NCBI GenBank assembly: GCA_037127255.1
Contig: JBANSL010000020.1
Span: 62,693,598 to 62,757,597, forward strand
DNA from: Persicaria tinctoria
Taxonomy: Eukaryota; Streptophyta; Magnoliopsida; Caryophyllales; Polygonaceae
Direction: 5' to 3'
DNA length: 64,000 nt
Positions 1-8,878 of this stretch are shown piece after piece. The notes under the pieces are model-generated. The model saw only the letters and a list, made by a program, of their open reading frames with translations. It was not told the DNA's origin and did no database searches. The translations under genes and the position numbers were made by a program. Every line of letters starts with the position of its first letter. Position 1 is the first letter of the stretch.

Positions 1-620
1 ACAAGTAGGCACGTAACTAGGGGCGGTTGAGTCCGCTCCAGCCCGCTCTATTTAAAAAAAATATATAAAAAATAGGTACAAAAACAAGGAAAAATTAATA
101 AAAATTATTTATTTTTATTAGAATAAGAGTTTTGTTAATGAAAATTATGAATATATGAAACATTTAGTCTATCCAGCCCACCCAAGTTTTATTTCCTGGT
201 TCCGTGCTTGGTCACAAGTAATTGAAGTAAAATAAACCAATAAAATTATCAAAGCACCAATCTCACCTAACCTATACCAAAAGACAGCAAAAAGTTTTTA
301 TATCTGAGAGGTGCAAGCTTCTGTCCTCGTTACAGAAATGAATAAACAACATTCCTACAACTAAAAACATGTAGTACTGGATCTTTCTCGTTGAAAACTG
401 TACTCTTGAACTATCTTACTTATCAACCCAGAGTAATCCCACTTATATCAAGGTCTAGGGGATCGAGATGTACTATAGAACTAACATTATTCATAAAAAC
501 GAAAAAATTTCGATCAAAACACTGAAGCATTTCATTGCTAAAAAATAGAAAATATGTTAGGAAGTTATTTTTTTCAGAACAACAAAAGTTAAAATTAGCT
601 AAATGCCATTGCAAGTTTAC

Positions 621-792
621 CTTCTCATTCAGATCGCCCAGTGGTGGACCATGTATTTTCCCTCCAGTATAAGGTGCACCCATAGGGAACCTCTACACTA
701 ATTGATGGACCATCACATCATCAAGACCATGCTTTACATAGCTCATAAATGCACCTAAAGCCCCCATAAATCCTTCATGGCGTAAAATCAGT
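621..792 (-). pseudogene. PANK2: PANK2-type pantothenate kinase exon, copy in left arm
   Basis: On the minus strand this exon reads ...RHEGFMGALGAFMSY, then LDDVMVHQLV, a stop, RFPMGAPYTGG and IHGPPLGDLNEK, and ends at a GTAAAC donor. The wording matches the end of the type II pantothenate kinase domain of plant PANK2, as recalled from Arabidopsis. A TAG replaces the usual Glu codon. The same TAG is in the right-arm copy, so the mutation predates the duplication. No PANK2 continuation is visible on this side because the window ends in the following intron. The exon start is approximate. Confidence 0.85.
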
Positions 793-1020
793 GTCAGCAC
801 TACTTTGAGCCTTAACCACCTAGTGTCATAACATAGACTTCAAAATAAAAAAATACAAGACTAGTATCACCAATACGTCAAACTACTCTAACCAACAGTG
901 TCAACAACACTTTGGGCATTAACCACCTCTTATCACCACAGACACTTCAAAAAAAAAATAAAAAATACAAGGCTAGTGTCACCACTACTTGTATATCAGT
1001 GTCAACACTACTTTGGGATG
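785..1020. repeat. Tandem repeat of about 100 bp, left arm
   Basis: Two to three units share a GTGTCAACACTAC-like start, an A-rich run, and the words AAGGCTAGTGTCACCA and AACCACCT. It lies immediately upstream (in gene sense) of the PANK2 exon, so it may be a local duplication of the intron/exon boundary. The mirror copy is at about 21560-21795. Confidence 0.7.
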
Positions 1021-1372
1021 CACAAACGCGCGGGATTACGTATAAGGTATGAAATTTCGCATGCTCTCATACAGTTTAAGGGGGGATATTATATCTAAAA
1101 TGTATAATTTTTTCTCTGAATTTTTTAAAAATAAGTTCCATTTTTGTTTCAAATCCAGCCACGATATATGAGCAAATTCATATATGACGTAGTTAATAGT
1201 ATTAAAGATGACACTAGAGTTGTGCAACTCTAAACTACAATTGTGCAATTGTAAAATTATGACGTCGTTAATGGTATTAAAGATGACAAGATGAATAATT
1301 ACACTTGTGCAACTCTAAAGTGCAGTTGGGCAACTATTAATTTCCTGAATAACAATCTGAAATTGAATAAAT

Positions 1373-1452
1373 AGATCTAGGTGGAGTCGAACCACCAACC
1401 TTCTGAACTATTATTTGTCTAGACGCTCTTTCCTATTTGAGCTTATAGATCT
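1373..1452 (-). other. tRNA-like sequence, left arm
   Basis: The minus strand begins AGATCTA and ends TAGATCT, giving a 7-bp acceptor-like stem. It contains a 4-bp D-arm-like stem (GCTC/GAGC) and a T-arm of GGTGG, loop TTCGACT, CCACC. The anticodon arm is irregular, with about 22 bases where 17 are expected and no clean 7-base loop. It may be a degenerate tRNA, a tRNA with small insertions, or a tRNA-derived SINE head. I do not assign an amino acid. Confidence 0.5.
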
Positions 1453-1794
1453 TAGTGCTAGGATATGTTTATAAATTGCAAAAATAATATTATAAAATGC
1501 ACAAAAAAATAATTTCTTAGATTGCATTACATCGTGCCACTCTTCCTCTACCATTGAGCTCAAAGGCTTTTAAAACTCAATAAGCACTAGAAAATCTCAA
1601 TAATACCATGTTTCAACACATCCAATCTTGAAAATTAGAAAATAGCTGCTATAACTAAAATATCCAAGCTTTAGAATATAAATAGGTACAAATGATCAAA
1701 GTACTGTATATGAAAAAGTATTTAAGCATTAATGAACACATACATCACCATATTCAATCTACTATGTAAAACAGTAAACAAAAAATAGAAATCT

Positions 1795-2110
1795 GTATTA
1801 TGTAAAACAGAAATCTGTAAAATCTGTTAACACAAATTTCTGTAAAACAGAAATCAATCTGATAAATCTGTAAAATCAGATTTTGAGACTCAATCAATCA
1901 ATAAAATCTGTTTTACAGAAATATGTAAAATCAGTTTGAAACTCAATCAATCTGTAAAATCTGTCAGATTTTGAGAAATCTGTTTTCTGTAAAACAGAAA
2001 TCAGAAAACAAAAATCTGTTTTCTGTAAAACAGATTTCTCAAAATCTATTTTCTGTAAAATAGATTTCCAAAATCTGTAATTCAAATTGAAACTAGCAAC
2101 ATCAAAATGT
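1795..2110. repeat. Minisatellite of TCTGTTTTACAGA words, left arm
   Basis: The tract is built from irregular, partly palindromic copies of words such as AAATCTGT, TTTTCTGTAAAACAGA and their complements. It produces repetitive short ORFs (VLQKTDF-type peptides) that are not genes. The right-arm mirror lies at about 20490-20810. Confidence 0.85.
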
Positions 2111-2439
2111 ACTAGCAACATCAAAATGTACTAGGAAGATAATGAAGCTTAATGAATAAATTGTAGAATGCAACACATAATGCATGACATCCAGTGAATG
2201 AAAACACATCCACACACAATGAATCATCACAGCTAAACACAAATTCAAATCCTTCACAAGAGTAAGAACATAAATGTATAAAAAAGAATTGCAAACAAAT
2301 TCAAGAATGAAAGCTTTAAACAAATATATCAGTGAGCAACAAAGGCATATCAGTGAGCAATTAGAAACAATTCAATATAGAAAGCATTGAAGGAAACTCG
2401 ACATCGCTCAATTTTGTACACCATCGACTATTCAGAAAT

Positions 2440-3319
2440 CCAATTGTAACCTAGGGTGAATGAAATCGAACGAAATGGACAAAACCTAGGGCGAAATGGA
2501 CAATAAAATCAACATAAACAAACTTAATCCAAAACCCTAGCACGACAAAATTCGCAAAAAGAAGCGAAATTGATATCTGAGCTGCTGGATGACGACATTG
2601 AAGCAAACGACGAAAACTCCGAACTTTAGCGAAGCAAGGAAGAACAATCGACTGAACCAAGCCGGAAAACGCATGACGAACCAAGCCGGAAAACGCACGA
2701 CGAAAAACTTCGAGCAAAGAGAGAGTTCGAAAGAGGAGGAAATCGGATTTCTGAGAAACAGAAAAAAAATGTCCGTACAAAGCGAAAATAGGTATACATA
2801 GTGGCCATTTTGCTAAATTGTCCAAAAACGCGACCATTTTACAAATACGTCCAAATAAAGTGCCTATTTTACAAAATTTTTCTATTATTTTTGTGTCACA
2901 ACCTATATAAGGAGAGAAGATCACCGATGTAAGGGTGTATTTTTTTTTACCATAAATGCATATTTGCAATTATGTATCAATCTTCATATATAATATTTGA
3001 ACCCTAAACCATAAACTATAAAGTATTATAGTCCATCAAGATAGATTGTTTCATAGTACTTATATCTATTTTCAATAATAAAAATTATATATAAACCATA
3101 AACCATGAACTATCAACTAATCGAATTTGTACTTATATCTATTTTCAGTAATAAAAATTATTTCGATGGATTAAACTAAGCTTTCAGGTTTAATCTTGTA
3201 TGCCATTTAAACCGCACATTTTATATATATAACAAGGTAACAATATTTATAAGCGTATCACTTTTGAACTAAACTGTGAATTAATCTTGTATGCCATTTC
3301 AACCTCACATTATATAGAT
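2440..3319. other. Unassigned arm sequence with a doubtful 172-codon ORF
   Basis: A minus-strand frame (2451-2969) is open in both arms (right copy 19615-20133), differing at three residues. Its composition is AT-rich and hydrophobic, and I recognise no domain. Around 2800-2880 the sequence has short phrases such as AAAATGGCCA and TTTGTAAAATAG of the kind seen at ends of Mutator-like elements, and a candidate start MSSSSSDINF reads on the minus strand. From 2970 to 3319 I see only AT-rich sequence with degenerate direct repeats. Confidence 0.3.
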
Positions 3320-3617
3320 GTTACAATCTCCCCCACTTAAAGCACTGACGACCCCGTCAGGCCCAAGGAACTGCCCTCCGGGAGGAGCGTACCCGAGCAT
3401 ACTGTCGGCGCACCTCCGAGCCCGGAGTCGGCTCTGATACCATCTGTAAGACCCGAGGTCTTAAGAGGCGCCAGCCCATGCCACCTAGCCCTCTCAAGTC
3501 CGTTGTCCTCACTTAGAGCTTGAAAAGGAAGAGCTCTTGTAACATGGGTAGGGCTTGAATCACTTATAAATCACTCCCAACATCCTTATGATATCCGATG
3601 TGGGACGGGGTGTTACA
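3320..3617 (-). mobile_element. TRIM retrotransposon with truncated 3' LTR, left arm
   Basis: On the minus strand there is one full LTR (3445-3617, 173 bp, starting TGTAACACCCCGTCCCACAT and ending GTCTTACA). A primer binding site TGGTATCAGAGCC follows one base after it, matching initiator tRNA-Met as used by plant TRIM/SMART elements. After about 90 bases without coding capacity comes a polypurine tract AAGTGGGGGAGAT, then only the first few bases of a 3' LTR. The second LTR is therefore missing almost entirely. Confidence 0.85.
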
Positions 3618-3762
3618 GACCAGGGTCTGACCAGGTACTCTACTCGCGATGAATCTTGTATGGGGACCAGATGTCCTTTGTGTTGGGTGGCCTATTTATG
3701 ATAACAAGGCTTACACGGATCACACATCAACCACGCACATCCGAGACGCTAGTGCTGGACTA

Positions 3763-3999
3763 AGGAGATGGGTCAAGCCGAATGGGACTATGACGAAGTT
3801 TAATTGCGATGTTGCTGTTTCGGCACTCGGAAGAGCAACCATAGGCTTTTTCAGAGGGATGCGACTGGGAGGTTCATGGCGGCGAGATTTCGAGTAGTGC
3901 AAGCAACCTTCGATGCTGAAATTGCAGAGGCTGAGCTATTAGATGGGCTGTCGAATTTGCAAAGGAAAGGGGACTCCGACAAGCACATTTCGAAATATA
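3763..3999 (+). pseudogene. RNase H-like (RVT_3) fragment, left arm
   Basis: The frame reads RRWVKPNGTMTKFNCDVAV, then after a frame change near 3850 RDATGRFMAARFRVVQATF and AEIAEAELLDGLSNLQRKGD. This is the pattern of the RNase H domain at the C-terminus of plant LINE polyproteins: W-KP-G--K-N-D, an RD--G turn, and an AE-----GL helix. It is an isolated fragment with at least one frameshift and no RT upstream. Both arms carry it. Confidence 0.7.
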
Positions 4000-4119
4000 T
4001 TGCCTAGCGCTGATCACAAAGCTTCGAAATGGGGAATTTTTTTTTCTAAATAACCGAAAAAAAAAAATTATTAAGGAAATAGCCAAGATCGGAAAGAATT
4101 TAGCAAAATAGCCAAAACA

Positions 4120-4212
4120 GGGTAGAGTCGCTGTTTAAAACAGCAACTCTACCCAAATTTTTTTAAAAATTAATAAAATAGGTAAGTCGCTGTTTGTAAC
4201 AACGAGTTACCT
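4120..4212. repeat. Pair of adjacent hairpins, left arm
   Basis: Two perfect-or-near-perfect palindromes follow one another. The first (4120-4154) pairs GGGTAGAGTCGCTGTTT with AAACAGCAACTCTACCC. The second (4180-4212) pairs AGGTAAGTCGCTGTTT with AACAACGAGTTACCT. They share the word GTCGCTGTTT. The right-arm mirror is at 18371-18464. Function unknown. Confidence 0.75.
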
Positions 4213-4429
4213 TATTTTTTATTATTTTTTAAAATTTGGGATATAAAAAATCGTTTCGGCTATATACACCGCAAATCCACACGTCATTAAGGACGTGCAA
4301 GTGGGTTTGCAACCCACCTGCACCGGACGTGCATGCACGTCACCTAAAAATAAAAAAAAACGTGCCCCTTCGTCTCCACTTCGTCCCTTCCACATCTCAA
4401 TCGGGCTTGCCGGCGACGGAGATTCAGAG

Positions 4430-4533
4430 CGAGAGAGAGAGACACCGAGCAAGAGAGAGATTCAGAGCGAGAGAGAGAGAGAGAGAGAGATAGAGACACC
4501 GATCAAGAGAGAGAGAGATTCAGAGCGAGAGAG
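4430..4533. repeat. GA-rich microsatellite, left arm
   Basis: Imperfect GAGAGA runs are separated by TTCAGAGC and ACACCGA words. The repeat length differs between arms: the right copy carries an extra unit and keeps a longer reading frame open, while this copy has an in-frame TAG. Confidence 0.9.
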
Positions 4534-4535
4534 AG

Positions 4536-4876
4536 ATGGAGCCGGAGAGAGAGAAGGAGGCGGAGGCGGGGACAGTGGAGGCGGAGGCGGTGCCAGTGGA
4601 GGCGGAGGTGGTGGCGCAGATGGAGGGCGGCGATGGTGGTGCGCAGGCGGAGGCGGAGGTGCTGGCGATGGAGGTGGCGCAGGCGGAGCCGGCCGTTCAG
4701 GGTGGTGGTGGTGATGGAGCAGTGGCGATGGAGGTGGCGCAGGGTGGGGGTGGTGGTGGAGCAGTGGCGATGGAGGTGGCGATTCCGGTGGTGGCGGCGT
4801 CGGAGCCAGAGTCGGAGACCCTATTACCGCCGCGGAAGCGGCGGAATATGGAGGTCTCTCTTTTCCTGACCCCACC
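4536..4876 (+). CDS. Low-complexity Glu/Ala/Gly-rich reading frame, left arm (possible first exon)
   Basis: ATG at 4536 opens a frame of degenerate EAEAV, AMEVAQ and GGGGGAVAMEV repeats ending with a basic PPRKRRN motif. The frame stays open past a good splice-donor match (CCG then GTATGT at 4877), so the coding part may stop there. I recognise no domain. A similar frame is open in the right arm, so it has not decayed since duplication, but low-complexity GC-rich sequence can stay open by chance. The proline-rich frame on the other strand is taken to be its shadow. Confidence 0.35.
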
Positions 4877-4889
4877 GGTATGTTATTTG

Positions 4890-5560
4890 AATTATTTATT
4901 TTATTTGATTTAGTTTTATAGTTTTATACTATAGTTTGATAGATTATAATATAGTTTTATAATATAATTTGATAGATTATAATTGATATTATATAGTTTT
5001 TATGATTTGTTATATGTTGATATTTTATAGTTTCATGGTTTAATAGTTTCATGAATTGTTATATAGTTTAATAGATTATAATATAGTTTCATGATATTTT
5101 TTTATTTCATGATATTTTATAGTTTAGTTTCATGATATTTTTTAGTTTCAAATATAGTTTGTACAAAAATGTACAAACTATATTAAAACATATTAAAATA
5201 AAAAAAATTAAAATATATTAAAATACATTAAAAAATATATTCAAAATCAAACACAATAAAAATACATTAGTATAACATTAAAATTCATTAAAAACATTAA
5301 AATATATCAAAATACATTAAAATGCAATAAAAAAATACATTAAAATACAATAAAAAACATTAAAATATATTAAAATACAATAAAAAACATTAAAAGATAT
5401 TAATATATATTAAAATACATCAAAAGACATTAGAATAATAATAAAAGTCATTAAAAACATTAAAATAAAAAACATTAAAATATATTAAAATACAATAAAA
5501 GACATTAAAATAAAAATGATTAAAATATATTAAAATTTGTTAAATAGAAAGTAACAGGTT
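4890..5560. repeat. AT-rich minisatellite tract, left arm
   Basis: The first part is full of ATAGTTT and TTTCATGATATTTT words. From about 5170 onward short units of the ACATTAAAATA and ATACAATAAAA type repeat tens of times. It is intron-like in composition and lies between two candidate exons. I see no gene. The mirror copy is at about 16990-17640. Confidence 0.8.
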
Positions 5561-5715
5561 CTTAAAATTTCATAACACTAGGCGACAGAGAGGCTCTTGA
5601 GGGGGGATGGTACCCTCCAACCAGTTAGAGTCGGCGACCGGGCAACGGTCAGTCGGATTGAGAAGGAGAGGGTACCCCATGACATTCACGATCAGACACA
5701 GTAGATGATCTATTG

Positions 5716-6180
5716 ATGTCTGCAGAGAGCTACCGGCAGTCGATGGGGACCCCACCGGCCGACGAGTTAGACAACTTCTGGGGGGGTCTGCCAGATTTCC
5801 ATCCTTCTGGCGATGCGACGATGGGGCTGCAGCCTTCTTTGGAGCCCCCCGAGGTACTGAGCAGCTGCGTCACAGATGTAGTTGCGGGTCGACGGGCCGA
5901 CATGGGTAGACCGCTTGCTCGTCTACCCCCAACCATCCCCGAGGCATCTACATCTGGCACCCACGACGTCGAGGCTTCTACATCCACATACATACCACCG
6001 GTGGTTTCTCTGGCTTCGGCGGATGACAGCATTCCTGACGTCGCGGAGGAGGTAGCGGCCCGCCTGCATGAGCTAGAGGGCTATTGGCAGGCTCTGGCTA
6101 CCGATCCTAGGATTGACCAGTTACTAGATGAGGTGGCTGCCATTTTGGATGATGATATACGCCATCCTCTTGGGCAGTGA
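5716..6180 (+). CDS. Uncharacterised acidic 154-residue ORF, left arm (possible last exon)
   Basis: The frame from ATG 5716 begins MSAESYRQSMGTPPADELD and ends ILDDDIRHPLGQ at TGA 6178-6180. It is acidic and Ser/Thr/Pro-rich in the middle, with helical stretches near the end. I see no recognised domain. The right-arm copy differs at four residues and is also open, which argues weakly for a real exon. Two in-frame stops lie just upstream (5659 and 5680), so any spliced start must fall between 5683 and 5716. It may be the tail of a transposon-encoded protein. Confidence 0.4.
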   Translation: MSAESYRQSMGTPPADELDNFWGGLPDFHPSGDATMGLQPSLEPPEVLSSCVTDVVAGRRADMGRPLARLPPTIPEASTSGTHDVEASTSTYIPPVVSLASADDSIPDVAEEVAARLHELEGYWQALATDPRIDQLLDEVAAILDDDIRHPLGQ

Positions 6181-6182
6181 TG

Positions 6183-6700
6183 ATGATATACGCCATCCGC
6201 CGCCAACCCAAGGCGGACACCACCGCCCCGTCCTCATCCACCACCCCCCGTCGGCCTCCTCTCCCACGAATCCCTTGGCGGCTTCTAACCCTTCCAGATC
6301 TACCACCCCCGCTGGCCACCACTCCTCCAAAGACCATAGGCGGAGGTCCTCCGATCTCTGCTTCCCCGACGACGCCTATGATGGTTCCCGCTAGCGGCGA
6401 AATCCATCCCGAAGGCCAAGCTTCAACCTCCACCACCCCGGCGGCGGTTCCGCCCTCACCACGACAGCCGCCTTGGCCAGCTCCTCCACCCCCGGAAGCG
6501 ATGGGAACCTCTCCTAAGCGCTCGATGCAAGAAGCGGCCTGACGCCATTCGACCTCCACCTTTTTCTTCTTTCCTTTTAAGTTTTAATTGTTCTCTTTCA
6601 ATTGGGGGCTTCTATGTAGTTGTGCTTAGGGGTTTTACAGTTGAGATCCGATTTTAATGGAGATCTTGACAATCTTGTGCTATTATTTTGCTCGCAGCAT
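6183..6700 (+). other. Start of spacer: proline-rich ORF of doubtful status
   Basis: Just inside the arm the word GATGATATACGCCATCC recurs (6150s and 6180s), a local duplication at the arm boundary. A frame open to 6542 encodes a Pro/Thr/Ser-rich peptide (PPSPRQPPWPAPPPPEAM) with no recognised domain and an equally open opposite strand. From 6543 to 6700 the sequence is T-rich and UTR-like. I regard coding status as unproven. Confidence 0.3.
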
Positions 6701-7114
6701 CACCAAGTTGCTCAGAAGTGAGGAGAAGGCACCGGGAGCGACTGGAGCAAGGAAAAGGCGGATTGATTGGAGCAGATATGCAAATCCAAGGTAAATGGTT
6801 GATATCTTCTTTCGTGTTTAACGTTTTTGAGTGGGAGTTGAGATTCCTGATATTTGGCTGAGATTTGGAACTTGAGTCAGAATATGAGAATTTTTTTTCC
6901 AGTTTGTTATATTTTGTTCAACTAGCTGGAATTCAAAGCATTTATGCTTTACATTGTTTCCATTTGTGAAGTTTGCAAATCTAATTTATAGCAGATCTCA
7001 CCTCGCGGAGAATTGTGATTTGTAATTGTTGTTTCTGTTATCTTAATTTATAGCAGATCTCACCTTGCGGAGAATTGTGATTTGTAATTGTTGCTTCTGT
7101 TATGTTAAACTTGT

Positions 7115-7445
7115 GCATTATGGTGATTTGATAGTTAGTGTTTGATCCTGAATTGTTGCTTCTGTAATTGTTGCTCCTGCATTATTGTGATTTGTAATTG
7201 TTGCTCCTGTAATTGTTGCTCCTGAATTGTTTGCTTCTATAATTGTTGCTCCTGCATTATTATGATTGGTAGTTAGTGTTTGATCCTGAATTGTTGCTCC
7301 TGCATTATTGTGATTTGTAATTGTTGCTCCTGCATTATTGTGATTTGTAATTGTTGCTTCTGTTACCTCAGCCTTGCGGAGAATTGTGATTTGGAATTCA
7401 AAGCATTTATGGTGATTGGTAGTTAGTGATTTGTAATTGATCATG
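7115..7445. repeat. Minisatellite with TTGCTCCTG/ATTGTGATTTG units
   Basis: About a dozen irregular units combine the words AATTGTTGCTCCTG, CATTATTGTGATTTGTAATTG and TTAGTGTTTGATCCTGAATTG. The reverse strand therefore shows a repetitive NHNNAGATI peptide, which is a by-product. Related single words occur upstream from about 7000. No spacer/repeat regularity of a CRISPR type is present. Confidence 0.85.
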
Positions 7446-7549
7446 TTTTGAATTGTTGCTTCTGTTATCTTAAACTTGTAATTGTTGCTTCATGTTTTTA
7501 TGCTCTCTATTGATTAAGCCTGCTCGTTTTGGGATATTAGGGTGTGCTG

Positions 7550-7658
7550 GAGAAAGGAGACAAAGATCAAGCCATGATGTTGTCCATTGCAACAGTTAGC
7601 AAGAAGATCAATAGCAAAGAGAAAGGAGACAAAGATCAAGCCATGATGTTGTCCATTG
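7550..7658. repeat. 40-bp direct repeat
   Basis: The 40-base phrase starting GAGAAAGGAGACAAAGATCA and ending GATGTTGTCCATTG occurs at 7550-7589 and again at 7619-7658, separated by 29 bases. The copies are identical by eye. Confidence 0.9.
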
Positions 7659-7779
7659 TTGTATTTGTGAGCTAGTTTTTGTATAGTATGAGTGTTATTT
7701 GGGTACATGGTTTGTGCGTCGGTATGTAAAAAACATGGTATTAACAATATTGTAAACATATATATTTTTATTATAAAAT

Positions 7780-8275
7780 TTACTCAGGTGACTAACATAT
7801 TATATAATAATTGCTTGAATTTAAAAAAAAATCTCAAAATTGATTCAGACAACGAATATTGAGAATATTATTGGTCACCTGAATAACTTGGTGACGAATA
7901 TACTATCCTCAAGTGACAAACACTTACGTCACTTGATTGGTCAAGCAACAAGTATTTTGGTCACTTGAATGCTTAGGTGACGAATATATTTGGTCCCCTG
8001 AATGTCCTCTCTGACAATGTTTGCTCTATTATAGGCGACGAAAACTTGGTCACCTGAATTGTTCGGGTCGGGCTTTTGTCGGGCTTTGACTTCTATGTGC
8101 TGAATCACTTTCAGCGACCAACTTTGATAGAGTCGTCACCTATAAGCTCAGGGGACGACGCTCAGGTGACGACCCTTCAGGTGACGACTATTCGTCACCT
8201 GAATTCTCAGGTGACCCAATTCGACTTTCAGGTGACCATTTATGTCCGTCACCCAAGTTGCAAAATGGCGTAGTG
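7780..8275 (-). mobile_element. CACTA-type transposon end with subterminal repeats
   Basis: The tract is packed with AGGTGACGA, GGTCACCTGAA and TCAGGTGAC words in both orientations, and stops abruptly at GGCGTAGTG (8275). On the minus strand this end reads CACTACGCCATTTTGCAACT. Dense short subterminal repeats next to a CACTA terminus are typical of En/Spm (CACTA) elements. I found no matching second terminus in the window, and no transposase. The end abuts a BOR transporter exon, so the element probably inserted into that gene. Confidence 0.7.
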
Positions 8276-8303
8276 CAAGCTATAACAAGAAAAAATAGTA
8301 GTG

Positions 8304-8449
8304 TCCTTAATTGAATAGCCTGCTGCATAAAGAGCATTGCAATGAGTAGAGCAAACAGTTCCCCAGCGAGACGAGTAAATGTATTGATTATGGAGTACAC
8401 ACCAATAATTACAAAGAGGAAGAGTAGAAACGCTGTCCAAAAGCAAACC
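8304..8449 (-). pseudogene. BOR: BOR boron-transporter exon fragment
   Basis: On the minus strand, after an acceptor-like CTGTAG, the frame reads [31 protein letters not shown] and [13 protein letters not shown]. This is the SLC4-like BOR family signature (WTA...FTRIAGELFG.LIA.LF.Q.A). The exon is followed not by the expected KG-V-EF segment but by LRTLLFF and then the CACTA end. The next piece of the same family lies at 26078-26928 on the other strand. It is a fragment and cannot be functional here. Confidence 0.85.
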
Positions 8450-8878
8450 CTACAGAAGACAACAACTTAAGCTTGTGCCATGAAACCGAAGAAAGTGAGC
8501 ATGTCTAAGAAGTTTCCACAAAGTTGAAAAGATTCAATACTATGCTGTCCATATCCATATCCATATCCAAAGACAAAACAAACAAACCTTAACGAATAGA
8601 ACTTAGGGCCATATTTAGGCTAAGCACTACTAGCGATGCAGGCTACAAACAACTTCCATGTAACCAATTCCTATCTACCGACCAAGTTAAAAAAAGCTCA
8701 AAATCATCTCTCCTTCACTTGCCCAAGACAAAACACATGAACTCAAACACTCAAAAGGCAACCATTACATGTTCCACCAGATGCTGAGAAACTAAACAAT
8801 CGGAGAAATTAGCGAAGACTCATGATTGACAGCTCAGCTAGTTCTTTCCCCCAAAAATATCTAGCTCGAATATGCTTT

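Larger units (their letters stand above)
1..6182. repeat. Left arm of a 6.2 kb inverted repeat
   Basis: Base 1 pairs with base 22580 in reverse complement, and pairing continues with small indels to 6182/16366. The arms are highly similar but not identical: the 155-codon reading frame near the inner end differs at four residues, and GA-repeat lengths differ, so the right arm is about 33 bases longer. The outer end of this arm coincides with the window edge, so it may extend further left. Inside are a PANK2 exon, a tandem repeat, a tRNA-like element, a minisatellite, a TRIM, an RNase H fragment, hairpins and two low-complexity ORFs, all mirrored in the right arm. Confidence 0.97.

Noticed and set aside
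1894..2124. QKTDF-repeat ORF as a small repeat protein
   Set aside because: It arises from the TCTGTTTTACAGA minisatellite and has no start context or conservation beyond the arm duplication.
4462..4875. Proline/histidine-rich minus-strand ORF (and its mirror at 17673-18068)
   Set aside because: It is the complement of GGN/GCN repeats in the plus-strand low-complexity frame, with no independent evidence.
5575..5590. CACTAGGCGACAG as a second CACTA terminus
   Set aside because: It does not match the CACTACGCCATTTTGC end at 8275 and has no subterminal repeats beside it.
7115..7445. Repeat array considered as CRISPR
   Set aside because: Units are irregular in length and order, no unique spacers exist, and the context is plant nuclear DNA.
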